NCBI RefSeq assembly: GCF_016008875.1
Contig: NZ_JADTQG010000019.1
Span: 1 to 64,000, forward strand
Origin: Ectopseudomonas mendocina
GTDB lineage: Bacteria; Pseudomonadota; Gammaproteobacteria; Pseudomonadales; Pseudomonadaceae
Direction: 5' to 3'
DNA: 64,000 bases
This document shows positions 1-8,933 of this stretch, one piece after another. The notes under the pieces are model-generated. The model worked only from the letters and a program-made list of their open reading frames with translations, had not been told where the DNA came from and did not search any database. Each line of letters starts with the position of its first letter. Positions within the stretch are counted from its first letter, which is position 1. Both the position numbers and the translations under genes were made by a program.

Positions 1-77
1 ATCCAGCTTTGCAAGCCCTTCATTCAACTTAACTTATTGATTAACAAGAAGTTTTTGAAGCGCTTCATCGCTGAAGT

Positions 78-112
78 GGCGCGCATTCTACATGAGCAGA
101 GATGCCTGTAAA
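78..112 (-). promoter_or_regulatory. Leftward sigma-70 promoter with GC-rich discriminator (stable-RNA type)
   Basis: Read on the minus strand there is a -35 TTTACA (112-107), a 16-base spacer, a -10 TAGAAT (90-85) and directly after it GCGCGCC (84-78). A GC-rich discriminator behind a near-consensus -10 is the known layout of stringently controlled rRNA and tRNA promoters. Transcription would leave the window at base 1. The transcribed part carries a small hairpin (CTTCA-gcga-TGAAG) and no open frame, which suits a stable-RNA leader. The RNA itself is outside the window, so its identity is inference. Confidence 0.5.
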
Positions 113-167
113 CCCCTTTGCTGTAAAAAATCTGCAATCAATGGCTTCGCGGCTCCGCCCGCACATC

Positions 168-183
168 TTCTCTATATAGAGAA
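168..183. repeat. Perfect 16-bp palindrome downstream of gcdG
   Basis: TTCTCTATATAGAGAA is a perfect palindrome just past the gcdG stop codon and upstream of the leftward promoter at 78-112. There is no T-run on either side, so it is a poor intrinsic terminator. It could be an operator for the leftward promoter or a 3' end hairpin. Confidence 0.4.
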
Positions 184-188
184 AGCGC

Positions 189-1412
189 TCAAACCACTCC
201 GGCTCGGCGCAGCGCGGCTATCTGCGACGCACCCAGACCCAGCAGACGCTGCAGCACGGCCTCGCTGTCCTGGCCCAGCAACGGCGGTGCGGAACGATAG
301 GCTACCGGCGTCTCCGACAGGCGCAATGGGCTGGCCACCTGCGGCGTAGTACTGCCCAGCCCGTTGGGCAGGTCCACACGCAGCTTGCGCGCTTGCACCT
401 GCGGATCGGCGAACACCTGCTGCAGGTCGTTGATCGGCCCACAGGGCACACCCGCCTGTTCGAGCAGTTCAATCCATTGCGCCGTGGTCTTGAATACGGT
501 TGCCTGACGCAGCAGCGGAATCAGCTCGACACGATGCGCCACCCGCGCCTTGTTGCTGGCGAAGCGGGGATCATCGGCAAGCTGCGCGATGCCCGCGACT
601 TCACAGAACTTGCGAAACTGCCCGTCGTTGCCGACCGCCAGGATGAAGTTGCCATCCGCGCTGGGGAAATCCTGATAGGGCACGATATTGGGATGAGCGT
701 TACCCAGACGCTTAGGCGATACACCAGTGGCGAGGTAGTTCATGGCCTGGTTGGCCAGGCAGGCGACTTGCACATCGAGCAATGCCACATCGATGTGCTG
801 ACCAACTCCGGACTGCTCACGCTGATTCAGCGCAGCCAGCACCCCCACGGTTGCGTAGAGCCCGGTGAGGATATCGGTCAAGGCCACCCCGACCTTCACC
901 GGCCCGGCCCCTTCTTCACCTTCCGGACGCCCGGTCAGGCTCATCAGACCGCCCAGCCCCTGGATCATGAAGTCGTAGCCAGCGCGCTTGGCATAGGGCC
1001 CGGTCTGACCGAAGCCGGTAATGGAACAGTAGATCAAGCGCGGATTGATCGCCTTCAGGGACTCATAATCCAACCCATAGGCTGCCAGCCCGCCCACCTT
1101 GAAGTTTTCCAACAGCACATCGCACTGTGCGACCAGCTCACGCACCAGACGCTGCCCTTCAGGCTGGGTGAAATCCAGGGTCAACGATTGCTTGTTGCGG
1201 TTGGCGCTCTGGAAGTAAGCCGCCTCACGCGAGTCGTTACCCTCTGCGTCCTTTATATAAGGAGGCCCCCAGTGTCGAGTGTCGTCACCGGTTCCCGGCC
1301 GTTCGACCTTGATTACTTCGGCACCGAGGTCGCCGAGGATCTGCCCGCACCAGGGACCGGCGAGTACGCGGGAAAGATCGAGCACGCGGATATGGGACAG
1401 AGCACCGGACAT
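189..1412 (-). CDS. gcdG: CaiB/BaiF family CoA-transferase, glutarate CoA-transferase
   Basis: This is a class III CoA-transferase of 407 residues, the usual length of the family. It most likely moves CoA from succinyl-CoA to glutarate, giving glutaryl-CoA for GcdH in lysine/glutarate breakdown. The N-terminal LDLSRVLAGPWCGQ block and the GAEVIKVE segment are typical of the family. The catalytic aspartate is expected at about Asp180 in ALTDILTGLYA. ATG at 1412 was chosen over an upstream start because GGAG lies seven bases before it. It sits directly downstream of gcdH on the same strand (56-bp gap), a pairing known from Pseudomonas. Substrate assignment rests on context; the CoA-transferase family is certain. 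Confidence 0.9.
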   Translation of the reverse strand: MSGALSHIRVLDLSRVLAGPWCGQILGDLGAEVIKVERPGTGDDTRHWGPPYIKDAEGNDSREAAYFQSANRNKQSLTLDFTQPEGQRLVRELVAQCDVLLENFKVGGLAAYGLDYESLKAINPRLIYCSITGFGQTGPYAKRAGYDFMIQGLGGLMSLTGRPEGEEGAGPVKVGVALTDILTGLYATVGVLAALNQREQSGVGQHIDVALLDVQVACLANQAMNYLATGVSPKRLGNAHPNIVPYQDFPSADGNFILAVGNDGQFRKFCEVAGIAQLADDPRFASNKARVAHRVELIPLLRQATVFKTTAQWIELLEQAGVPCGPINDLQQVFADPQVQARKLRVDLPNGLGSTTPQVASPLRLSETPVAYRSAPPLLGQDSEAVLQRLLGLGASQIAALRRAGVV

Positions 1413-1468
1413 GGAGATTCTCCGCAAGGTGCGCCGGGCGCACCATGGATCAGTTAACAGGAGTGTCC

Positions 1469-2647
1469 TTAGAAGAACGCCTGAATGCCGGTCTGTGCAC
1501 GGCCGAGAATCAGCGCGTGCACATCGTGGGTACCCTCATAGGTGTTGACCACCTCGAGATTGACCAGGTGACGGGCAATGCCGAACTCGTCGCTGATACC
1601 ATTGCCACCCAGCATGTCGCGCGCCATACGCGCGATATCCAGCGCCTTGCCGCAGCTGTTGCGCTTCATGATGGAGGTGATTTCCACGGCAGCGGTGCCT
1701 TCATCCTTCATCCGACCGAGGCGCAGGCAGCCTTGCAGCGCCAGGGTGATCTCGGTCTGCATATCGGCGAGTTTCTTCTGGATCAGCTGATTGGCCGCCA
1801 ACGGTCGGCCGAACTGATTGCGATCAAGCACGTACTGGCGCGCGGTGTGCCAGCAGAACTCGGCAGCGCCCAGCGCGCCCCAGCTGATGCCGTAACGGGC
1901 AGAGTTCAGGCAGGTGAATGGACCGCGCAGGCCGCGCACATCCGGAAAGGCGTTCTCTTCTGGGCAGAACACGTTGTCCATGACGATCTCGCCGGTGATC
2001 GACGCACGCAGGCCAACCTTGCCGTGTATCGCCGGCGCGGAGAGACCTTCCCAACCTTTCTCCAGAACGAAGCCGCGGATCTCACCAGCATCGTCCTTGG
2101 CCCAGACCACGAAGACATCGGCGATCGGGCTATTGGTGATCCACATCTTGCTGCCGCTCAGGCGGTAGCCGCCTTCGACTTTCTTGGCGCGGGTGACCAT
2201 CGAGCCGGGGTCGGAACCATGGTTCGGCTCGGTCAGGCCGAAGCAGCCGATGTACTCGCCACTGGCCAGCTTGGGCAGATACTTCTGCCTGGTCGCTTCA
2301 TTACCGAACTCGTTGATCGGCACCATCACCAGCGAGGACTGCACGCTCATCATCGAACGGTAGCCGGAATCGATGCGCTCCACCTCACGGGCGATCAAGC
2401 CGTAGCAGACATAGTTGAGACCACTGCCACCGTAGGCTTCGGGAATGGTCGCGCCCAGCAGGCCGGTTTCGCCCATCTCGCGGAAGATCTTCGGATCGGT
2501 CTGTTCGTGACGGAAGGCCTCCAGCACGCGCGGCGCCAGCTTGTTGTCGGCGAACTGCTGGGCACTGTCGCGCACCATGCGCTCTTCTTCAGTCAGTTGC
2601 TGATCCAGCAGCAGCGGGTCGATCCAGTTGAAGCTTGCCTTGGCCAT
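1469..2647 (-). CDS. gcdH: Glutaryl-CoA dehydrogenase
   Basis: This FAD-dependent acyl-CoA dehydrogenase of 392 residues oxidises and decarboxylates glutaryl-CoA to crotonyl-CoA and passes electrons to ETF. The N-terminal helical domain, the [15 protein letters not shown] flavin/substrate segment and the C-terminal [16 protein letters not shown] block are diagnostic of GcdH. The catalytic base is the Glu of YEGTH, about residue 371. The gene is first in a minus-strand pair with gcdG, and divergent from the LysR gene gcdR, its expected activator. GAGG lies about nine bases before ATG 2647. Length, motifs and neighbours all agree. Confidence 0.97.
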   Translation of the reverse strand: MAKASFNWIDPLLLDQQLTEEERMVRDSAQQFADNKLAPRVLEAFRHEQTDPKIFREMGETGLLGATIPEAYGGSGLNYVCYGLIAREVERIDSGYRSMMSVQSSLVMVPINEFGNEATRQKYLPKLASGEYIGCFGLTEPNHGSDPGSMVTRAKKVEGGYRLSGSKMWITNSPIADVFVVWAKDDAGEIRGFVLEKGWEGLSAPAIHGKVGLRASITGEIVMDNVFCPEENAFPDVRGLRGPFTCLNSARYGISWGALGAAEFCWHTARQYVLDRNQFGRPLAANQLIQKKLADMQTEITLALQGCLRLGRMKDEGTAAVEITSIMKRNSCGKALDIARMARDMLGGNGISDEFGIARHLVNLEVVNTYEGTHDVHALILGRAQTGIQAFF

Positions 2648-2765
2648 TGCGAGAAACCTCGAAGCAGTGAAGTGAGCGGTCGACGCTGGCGACCCTGAAT
2701 AACCTCGATCCTAGGTGGGCTTTGCGCACAGGACAAACGCAGATTTCGCACAGACCTGTGCTTTT

Positions 2766-2782
2766 CTATCACTTCGAGATAG
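2766..2782. promoter_or_regulatory. Candidate GcdR operator in the gcdH-gcdR divergent region
   Basis: CTATC-N7-GATAG is a perfect inverted repeat in the 180-bp gap between divergent gcdH and gcdR, 46 bases upstream of gcdR. Its symmetry and size fit a LysR-type site. A second TATC motif follows at about 2795-2803. Binding by GcdR is inferred from position only. Confidence 0.4.
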
Positions 2783-2827
2783 CTTAACTGGCCGTATCTA
2801 TCACCTACGCTTGAGGCTTACGCACAA

Positions 2828-3724
2828 ATGCGCCGCAAGATTCCCAGCACTGCCGCCCTCGTCGCCTTCGAGTCGGCTGCTCGTCATCAGAGTTTCACCA
2901 AGGCCGCCGAGGAGCTAAGCCTGACGCAGAGTGCAATCTGCAGGCAGATCGGCGGTCTGGAGAGTTTTCTCAATGTCGAGCTGTTCCGCCGCTCACGGCG
3001 CGGCGTGGTATTGACCGAAGCCGGCGTCGCTTACAGCCGCAAGGTAGCTGCACAACTCGATGCCGTGGAGCGCGACACCCTCGCGCTGATGAGCAATCAG
3101 GGCACAGCCAGCATCGAGCTGGCCGTAGTGCCGACCTTCGGTACGCAGTGGCTGCTACCACGCCTGCGTGCTTTCCAGCAGTTGCACCCGGAAGTCACGG
3201 TACATCTGACCAACCGCACACGCCCCTTCCTGTTTGCCGACACCCACTTCGATGCCGCCATCTATTACGGCGATGCCGAATGGTCGGGTACGCAGGCGCA
3301 CTTTCTGATGCACGAGCACCTGCTACCGGTCTGCAGTCCGGCGCTGCTGGGCGACACCCCGGTGGACGCCGAGCGCATCGCTGCGCTGCCATTGCTGCAG
3401 CAGACCACTCGCCCCTACGCCTGGCGCCAATGGTTCGCCGCCCAAGGCATGAACGTGGCGCGCGACATGACCGGCCCACGCCTGGAGCTATTCTCCATGC
3501 TGGCCCAGGCGGCGCAGCATGAGATGGGCATCGCACTGATTCCGCCCTTCCTGATTCAACGCGAGCTGAAAGACGGGAGCCTGGTCATCGCCCTCGATCA
3601 TGCTGTACCCAACAACGACCGCGCCTATTACTTGATGGTGCCCGAGCGCAAGGCCGAGTCTTCGGCGCTCAAAGCCTTCCGCGACTGGCTACTTGGGCAG
3701 GCCGCCACGTATCGCCAGGCGTGA
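2828..3724 (+). CDS. gcdR: LysR-type transcriptional regulator of the glutarate genes
   Basis: The protein has 298 residues. The N-terminal winged helix-turn-helix spans about 1-65 (AFESAARHQSFTKAAEELSLTQSAIC), followed by the linker helix and a periplasmic-binding-like effector domain from about 90 to 290. It lies divergent from gcdH-gcdG with a 180-bp shared control region, the usual arrangement for a LysR regulator and its target. In Pseudomonas, GcdR responds to glutarate and activates gcdHG; that role is transferred by synteny. It belongs to the GcvA-like branch by its N-terminus (PSTAALVAFESAARH). Confidence 0.88.
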   Translation: MRRKIPSTAALVAFESAARHQSFTKAAEELSLTQSAICRQIGGLESFLNVELFRRSRRGVVLTEAGVAYSRKVAAQLDAVERDTLALMSNQGTASIELAVVPTFGTQWLLPRLRAFQQLHPEVTVHLTNRTRPFLFADTHFDAAIYYGDAEWSGTQAHFLMHEHLLPVCSPALLGDTPVDAERIAALPLLQQTTRPYAWRQWFAAQGMNVARDMTGPRLELFSMLAQAAQHEMGIALIPPFLIQRELKDGSLVIALDHAVPNNDRAYYLMVPERKAESSALKAFRDWLLGQAATYRQA

Positions 3725-4197
3725 AACACACTCGCAGCCATCACGTGCCGAGAACACTCGGCTGCCTATACGACCAAAATCGACACGAGTAGCGCGCATA
3801 AAGTCACACTACAACGTCTTCTCCGAATCTATCCGCGTCAAGACCAGTACTTTCGGGCTATTCCACTATTTCGAACGCTCTGTTCGCCACCTTTCACACA
3901 ATAGCCAATACGACCAGCGGTCATTCGCTTAATGAATGACGAAATGCCCCTCAAAGTCTCGTGCCATGTGCTCTTGATCAGAAACGACGCGGCCTGCGCG
4001 CAGTATAAAAATCCCTCATAGACCCATTACTTGTAGTAATCCATTTTTTTTACTCCATAACTTCTTGTAAGGGTCCGAGTTCGATTGCACAATCGCGGCG
4101 CCCGCCAAGTTCGGGAAAGTTTTGTGCTGATCCCCCAATCGCCGGCGCGCCAGCGCAGTGCACCGGTTCACAAGAAAGATCACGCAGGAGATTAGAA
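3725..4197 (+). other. Intergenic region upstream of pntAA
   Basis: These 473 bases have no supported gene. They hold an AT-rich stretch with TATAAA at 4004-4009 that could be a -10, though I see no good -35 at the right distance. An inverted repeat ATTAC-ttgta-GTAAT lies at 4026-4040 and is followed by a run of eight T. An AGGAG ribosome binding site stands seven bases before the GTG start of pntAA. Confidence 0.5.
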
Positions 4198-5319
4198 GTG
4201 CACATCGGTGTTCCTCTCGAAACCCATGCCGGGGAAACGCGGGTTGCCGCGACCCCAGAGACCATCAAGAAGTTGGTCGGCCAAGGTCATCAGGTGACCG
4301 TGCAGGCCGGGGCCGGCATCAGCGCCAGCATTCCGGACAGCGCTTACGAGGCTGCTGGCGCGACCATCGGCAACGAGACGAGCGCTTTCGGCGCCGACCT
4401 CGTGCTGAAAGTGGTCGCACCAACCGAAGCCGAGCTCGCTCAGATGAAAGCCGGGGCCGTGTTGGTTGGCATGCTCAACCCGTTCTGCAACGACACCATC
4501 GCACGCATGAACGCCCGCGGCATCGTCGCCTTCGCCCTGGAGGCTGCGCCGCGCACCTCCCGCGCGCAAAGCCTGGACGTGCTGAGTTCGCAGGCCAATA
4601 TCGCCGGCTACAAGGCCGTGATGCTCGCCGCCAATCACTACCCACGCTTCATGCCGATGCTGATGACCGCTGCCGGTACCGTAAAGGCCGCGCGCGTGCT
4701 GATTCTCGGCGCAGGCGTCGCGGGCCTGCAGGCCATCGCCACGGCCAAGCGCCTGGGTGCGGTGATCGAGGCCTCCGATGTGCGTCCGGCGGTGAAGGAA
4801 CAGATAGAGTCGCTCGGTGCCAAGTTCGTCGACGTACCGTTCGAGACCGATGAAGAGCGCGAGTGCGCACAAGGTGTTGGCGGTTATGCCCGTCCAATGC
4901 CCGCTTCGTGGATGGAGCGTCAGGCCAAGGCTGTGCATGAGCGCGCCAAGCAGGCCGATATCGTCATCACCACGGCACTGATTCCGGGCCGCAAGGCGCC
5001 GACGCTTCTTCATGAAAGCACGGTTGCTGAAATGAAGCCTGGCTCCGTGGTCATCGATCTGGCTGCAGCCCAAGGTGGCAACTGTCCGTTGACCGAGGCC
5101 GACAAGGTGGTGATCAAGCACGGCGTTACCTTCGTCGGCCACACCAACCTGGCCGCCCTGGTGCCGGCGGACGCCTCGGCGCTGTACGCACGCAACCTGC
5201 TGGACTTCCTCAAGCTCGTGATCGACAAGGATGGCCAGTTCCAGCTCAACCTCGAAGACGACATCGTCGCGGCCTGCCTGATGTGCAACGCCGGCGAAAT
5301 CGTGCGCAAGAACGGCTAA
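4198..5319 (+). CDS. pntAA: NAD(P) transhydrogenase subunit alpha part 1 (NAD-binding domain I)
   Basis: This is the soluble NAD(H)-binding domain I of the proton-pumping transhydrogenase, 373 residues. It exchanges hydride between NADH and NADP+ at the inner membrane, using the proton gradient to make NADPH. The alanine-dehydrogenase-like fold is clear: an N-terminal [18 protein letters not shown] segment and a Rossmann motif [20 protein letters not shown] near residues 165-185. The start is GTG, supported by AGGAG seven bases upstream. In enteric bacteria this domain is fused to the next one; here PntA is split in two genes, as is normal in Pseudomonas. It is first of a tight three-gene operon. 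Confidence 0.97.
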   Translation: MHIGVPLETHAGETRVAATPETIKKLVGQGHQVTVQAGAGISASIPDSAYEAAGATIGNETSAFGADLVLKVVAPTEAELAQMKAGAVLVGMLNPFCNDTIARMNARGIVAFALEAAPRTSRAQSLDVLSSQANIAGYKAVMLAANHYPRFMPMLMTAAGTVKAARVLILGAGVAGLQAIATAKRLGAVIEASDVRPAVKEQIESLGAKFVDVPFETDEERECAQGVGGYARPMPASWMERQAKAVHERAKQADIVITTALIPGRKAPTLLHESTVAEMKPGSVVIDLAAAQGGNCPLTEADKVVIKHGVTFVGHTNLAALVPADASALYARNLLDFLKLVIDKDGQFQLNLEDDIVAACLMCNAGEIVRKNG

Positions 5320-5330
5320 GGAGTAGAGAC

Positions 5331-5660
5331 ATGGATCTGATTTCCGACGGTATCTACAACCTGATCATCTTCGTGCTGGCCATTTATGTCGGCTATCACG
5401 TGGTCTGGAACGTCACCCCGGCTCTGCATACCCCGCTGATGGCCGTGACCAACGCAATTTCCGCCATCGTGATCGTCGGCGCCATGCTGGCCGCCGCGCT
5501 CACCGTCACCCCGCTGGGCAAGGCCATGGGCACCCTGGCCGTGGCCCTGGCGGCGGTCAACGTGTTCGGCGGCTTCCTGGTCACCCGACGCATGTTGGAA
5601 ATGTTCAAGAAGAAGGCGCGTGCCGTTGAAACAAAGAGCGCGCAGGTGGAGAAGCACTAA
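5331..5660 (+). CDS. pntAB: NAD(P) transhydrogenase subunit alpha part 2 (membrane segment)
   Basis: This small membrane protein of 109 residues supplies the alpha-side transmembrane helices of domain II. Three hydrophobic helices are visible (about 5-25, 38-60, 62-85), followed by a charged C-terminal tail rich in Lys. The segment [17 protein letters not shown] is conserved among transhydrogenase alpha subunits. ATG 5331 has AAGGAG at the proper distance, 11 bases past the pntAA stop. pntB starts directly after its stop codon, so the three products are very probably translationally coupled. Confidence 0.96.
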   Translation: MDLISDGIYNLIIFVLAIYVGYHVVWNVTPALHTPLMAVTNAISAIVIVGAMLAAALTVTPLGKAMGTLAVALAAVNVFGGFLVTRRMLEMFKKKARAVETKSAQVEKH

Positions 5661-7097
5661 ATGAGCATGAACCTGATCACTGTTCTCTACCTCGTCGCCT
5701 CGGTGTGCTTCATCCAGGCACTCAAGGGCCTGTCGCACCCGACCACGTCGCGGCGCGGCAACCTGTTCGGCATGATCGGCATGGCCATCGCCGTACTGAC
5801 AACCGTGGGCCTGATTCACAAGCTGGGCAGCGAGCTGGCCGTTCAAGGCCTGGGCTTCGTCATCGTCGGCCTGCTGGTCGGTGGCAGCATCGGCACCATC
5901 ATGGCCAAGCGCGTCGAGATGACCAAAATGCCCGAGCTGGTCGCCTTCATGCACAGCATGATTGGTCTGGCTGCGGTATTCATCGCTATCGCCGCCGTGG
6001 TCGAGCCGCAGTCGCTGGGCATCGTCGCCGCGCTGGGTGATGCGATCCCGGCCGGTAACCGCCTGGAACTGTTCCTCGGTGCAGCCATCGGCGCCATCAC
6101 CTTCTCCGGCTCGGTGATCGCCTTCGGCAAGCTGTCGGGCAAGTACAAGTTCCGCCTGTTCCAGGGCGCGCCAGTGGTGTTCAAGGGCCAGCACCTGGTC
6201 AACCTGGTGATCGGCCTGGCGATTCTCGGCCTCGGTCTGTACTACACCTTCACCGGCGATATCACGGCCTTCGCCGTGCTGGTGGCCCTGGCCTTCGTCA
6301 TCGGCGTGCTGATCATCATCCCCATCGGCGGCGCCGACATGCCGGTGGTGGTGTCGATGCTCAACTCGTATTCCGGTTGGGCGGCCGCCGGTATCGGCTT
6401 CTCGCTGAACAACTCGATGCTGATCGTCGCCGGCTCGCTGGTGGGTTCTTCGGGCGCCATCCTCTCGTACATCATGTGCAAGGCGATGAACCGCTCGTTC
6501 TTCAACGTCATCCTTGGTGGCTTCGGCGCCGATGCCGACGCGGGCGCCGCTGGCGGCAGCCAGGAGCAGCGCAGCGTGAAGTCGGGCTCTTCCGACGACG
6601 CCGCCTTCCTGCTGACCAACGCCGACACCGTGGTCATCGTGCCCGGCTACGGCCTGGCGGTGGCCCGAGCCCAGCACGCGCTGATGGAGCTGGCGGAGAA
6701 GCTGACCCACCGTGGCGTGACCGTGAAGTACGCGATCCACCCGGTTGCCGGCCGCATGCCGGGCCATATGAACGTATTGCTGGCCGAGGCCGAGGTTCCT
6801 TACGAGCAGGTATTCGAGATGGAGGACATCAACTCCGAGTTCGGCCAGACCGACGTGGTGCTGGTGCTTGGCGCCAACGACGTGGTCAACCCGGCAGCGA
6901 AGAACGATCCGAAGTCGCCGATCGCCGGCATGCCGATCCTCGAGGCGTACAAAGCCAAGACCGTGATCGTCAACAAGCGCTCGATGGCCAGCGGCTACGC
7001 CGGCCTGGACAACGAACTGTTCTACATGGACAAGACCATGATGGTCTTCGGTGACGCCAAGAAGGTCATCGAGGACATGGTCAAGGCTGTGGAATAA
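5661..7097 (+). CDS. pntB: NAD(P) transhydrogenase subunit beta
   Basis: The beta subunit (478 residues) provides most of the proton channel (domain II, about eight to nine helices in residues 1-265) and the NADP(H)-binding domain III (about 290-478). Domain III shows VPGYGLAVARAQ, YAIHPVAGRMPGHMNVLLAE and LVLGANDVVNPAA, all diagnostic. A variable Gly/Ala/Ser-rich linker joins the two halves (about 288-310). ATG follows the pntAB stop without a gap and an AGGTGGAG site lies in the end of pntAB. A terminator hairpin starts about 20 bases after the stop, closing the operon. Confidence 0.97.
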   Translation: MSMNLITVLYLVASVCFIQALKGLSHPTTSRRGNLFGMIGMAIAVLTTVGLIHKLGSELAVQGLGFVIVGLLVGGSIGTIMAKRVEMTKMPELVAFMHSMIGLAAVFIAIAAVVEPQSLGIVAALGDAIPAGNRLELFLGAAIGAITFSGSVIAFGKLSGKYKFRLFQGAPVVFKGQHLVNLVIGLAILGLGLYYTFTGDITAFAVLVALAFVIGVLIIIPIGGADMPVVVSMLNSYSGWAAAGIGFSLNNSMLIVAGSLVGSSGAILSYIMCKAMNRSFFNVILGGFGADADAGAAGGSQEQRSVKSGSSDDAAFLLTNADTVVIVPGYGLAVARAQHALMELAEKLTHRGVTVKYAIHPVAGRMPGHMNVLLAEAEVPYEQVFEMEDINSEFGQTDVVLVLGANDVVNPAAKNDPKSPIAGMPILEAYKAKTVIVNKRSMASGYAGLDNELFYMDKTMMVFGDAKKVIEDMVKAVE

Positions 7098-7117
7098 GGC
7101 CTGACCACCCAGACAAG

Positions 7118-7147
7118 AAACCCGGCCATGTGCCGGGTTTCTCGTTT
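7118..7147 (+). terminator. Rho-independent terminator of the pnt operon
   Basis: Perfect 9-bp stem AAACCCGGC / GCCGGGTTT with loop CATGT (7118-7140), followed by CTCGTTTT. Confidence 0.9.
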
Positions 7148-7455
7148 TATGGCGCGGGTAAAACCTGATTTTCAGGTCAGTCGCCACAACAGATCAATTA
7201 CAAACTGTACTGCTCGCAAAACTAGCTTTATGGGGTTGCACCCAGTTAAAAATCTCGCATAAATCGGTTGCACCCAGCTTTTTCACTTATGACCAGTACA
7301 GATTATTTAAATCCTGACCGAACAGTTACAAAGCAACCTATCTAATAGCACAACAATTTCATCCAGCTGTGACTACTGAGTCCCAGCCCCGCTCGGGATA
7401 ATTTGCTCATCGAAAGTAAAACACCAGACCCGCCACAAGCGGAAGGATGACCACC
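7141..7455. other. Intergenic region between the pnt terminator and the DUF1127 gene
   Basis: About 315 bases without a supported gene, AT-rich compared with the flanks. It holds the two copies of a 12-bp direct repeat (7234-7277) and a possible -10 GATAAT at 7397-7402. A GGAAGG ribosome binding site lies at 7441-7446. A 125-codon open frame on the minus strand here is a shadow of the DUF1127 gene. Confidence 0.5.
7234..7277 (+). repeat. Two 12-bp direct repeats, 32 bp apart (operator-like)
   Basis: GGTTGCACCCAG occurs at 7234-7245 and again, identically, at 7266-7277. The 32-bp period is about three helical turns, so both copies face the same side of the DNA. They lie about 180 bp upstream of the DUF1127 start. 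I do not recognise the motif. Confidence 0.6.
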
Positions 7456-7671
7456 ATGGAACGTACCCTCAGTTCCGCCCTGCTTCAAACTTACAGCGTT
7501 GCCAGCGACAAATCGGCCTGGCCGCTCCGTGTGCTTGCCACCCTCAGCCTGTGGCAGCGTCGCATCGTCAGCCGTCGTCAATTGGCTCGACTGGATGCCC
7601 GCCTGCTTGCTGATGCCGGCATCACCGAAAATCAGCGTTACGTCGAACTGCAGAAGCCGTTCTGGCGCTGA
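7456..7671 (+). CDS. DUF1127 domain small protein
   Basis: A 71-residue protein ending in the DUF1127 (YjiS-like) module: an arginine-rich amphipathic helix (LSLWQRRIVSRRQLARLDARLLADAGI) followed by a short tail. Proteins with this domain are small, basic and often stress- or RNA-linked, but the role of this one is unknown. ATG 7456 is preferred to ATG 7447: the GGAAGG site at 7441-7446 abuts the first ATG but is nine bases from the second. The gene stands alone between the pnt and CPA operons and has its own terminator 40 bases downstream. Confidence 0.85.
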   Translation: MERTLSSALLQTYSVASDKSAWPLRVLATLSLWQRRIVSRRQLARLDARLLADAGITENQRYVELQKPFWR

Positions 7672-7711
7672 TACCCCGCTTTGCTCCATCCCTAAATTGG
7701 GATCTTCTGAG

Positions 7712-7748
7712 AGCTCCACCGTCTCTGCTGCGGTGGGGCTTTCGTTTT
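7712..7748 (+). terminator. Rho-independent terminator of the DUF1127 gene
   Basis: Ten-bp stem AGCTCCACCG / CGGTGGGGCT (one G-U pair, 7712-7721 and 7731-7740) followed by TTCGTTTT. On the minus strand no T-run follows, so it does not look like the end of the wbpZ transcript. Confidence 0.85.
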
Positions 7749-7808
7749 ATTCAGCCTCGGCAATTCGAGAACCACAGTTTGATTGCCGCGCAAGTTATGC
7801 CTTCCCTC

Positions 7809-8933
7809 TCAGCACTGCGACTTACGCTCGCACAGTTCTCGATACAGCTGCGCCGTCTGCTGCCCCATACGCTGCGCGGTGAAGAGCCGCTCATAGCGCT
7901 GCCTGGCTTTGAGTCCCATCTGCAGAGATCGCTCGGGGTTGTCCCACAGGGTGCGCATCGCCTGACGAAACGCCAGCGGATCGCCAGGCGGAACTACCAA
8001 TCCCGTTTCATCGTGGATGTTGATATAGCTGGTACCGGTTCCTATCTCACTGGAAATCATGGGTTTACCGTACATAGCGCCTTCCAGCAGGGATATGCCA
8101 AAAGCTTCGGAGCGCAGATGCGAGGGGAACACGATCGCGCTACACAATTGTAGAAGCGCCACTTTGTCCTCATCACCGAGCCGCCCGGCAAAATGCACGT
8201 GCGCCAACCCCAACGCCTGGGCCTGCGCACGCAGCTCGCGCTCCAGCGGCCCGGCCCCAACAATCACGATTGGATAATTCGTCCCCTGAGCGGCATGCAA
8301 CAAAATATGCAGCCCCTTGTAATAGCGCATTACACCGACAAATAAAAAGAAGCGAGAGCCGAAACGCTGCCGCCAGGAATCCAGAACATGCCGCTCGGGG
8401 ACTGGATAGGTAGTTTCGTCCAGACCGTACGGAATGATTGAGGTCTTGTGTCTGTAACGCGCCAGTACATCGCTGGTTTCCAGATAGTTTGGCGAAGCCG
8501 TGATAATCCGGTCAGCGCTGTTGAGGAAGCGGTTCATCAACGGCCGATAAAGCCTGAGCAGGTGTTTTTGGCGAATGATGTCGGAGTGGTAGGTCACCAC
8601 AGTCGGTTTGTCGATACGTGCGGCGAAATGCAGGAGGTCCATGAACGGCCAGGGGAAATGGTAGTTGATCAGATCTACCTCGGCCGCCAGGGTTTTCAGT
8701 CGAGCGAGTACGCTGTACGAAAAGCCCGTCGAGGCCAACTGAAGGTCCAGCCTGGCGCGATGTACGCGATGCTCCGCCACCATCAATTCCGTGGGCCCAC
8801 CTTCGGCGCTCAGGGTGAGCACCTCACCCTGAATGCCATGAGCAATGCCGCTCTGACAGATTTGAAAGATAACCTGCTCGATGCCCCCGACGGTCTCTGG
8901 CAGGTAGGTCTTGAACAAGTGCAGAACGCGCAT
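7809..8933 (-). CDS. wbpZ: Glycosyltransferase family 4, D-rhamnan synthesis
   Basis: A GT-B fold glycosyltransferase of 374 residues, last gene of the CPA operon. Its N-terminus (MRVLHLFKTYLPETVGGIEQ) and C-terminal half (VGVMRYYKGLHILLHAA, IVGAGPLERELRAQA, FPSHLRSEAFGISLLEGAMYGKPMI) are family 4, with the E-x7-E nucleotide-sugar motif at EAFGISLLE. By synteny with the P. aeruginosa A-band locus it is WbpZ, thought to add the first D-rhamnose to the lipid-linked primer. It acts at the cytoplasmic face. It begins directly next to the wbpY stop codon. Confidence 0.9.
   Translation of the reverse strand: MRVLHLFKTYLPETVGGIEQVIFQICQSGIAHGIQGEVLTLSAEGGPTELMVAEHRVHRARLDLQLASTGFSYSVLARLKTLAAEVDLINYHFPWPFMDLLHFAARIDKPTVVTYHSDIIRQKHLLRLYRPLMNRFLNSADRIITASPNYLETSDVLARYRHKTSIIPYGLDETTYPVPERHVLDSWRQRFGSRFFLFVGVMRYYKGLHILLHAAQGTNYPIVIVGAGPLERELRAQAQALGLAHVHFAGRLGDEDKVALLQLCSAIVFPSHLRSEAFGISLLEGAMYGKPMISSEIGTGTSYINIHDETGLVVPPGDPLAFRQAMRTLWDNPERSLQMGLKARQRYERLFTAQRMGQQTAQLYRELCERKSQC

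Noticed and set aside
1445-2698. 417-codon plus-strand open frame opposite gcdH
   Set aside because: Shadow of gcdH, which has full family motifs on the other strand.
5316-7187. 623-codon minus-strand open frame opposite pntAB-pntB
   Set aside because: His/Asp/Gln-rich shadow of the transhydrogenase genes.
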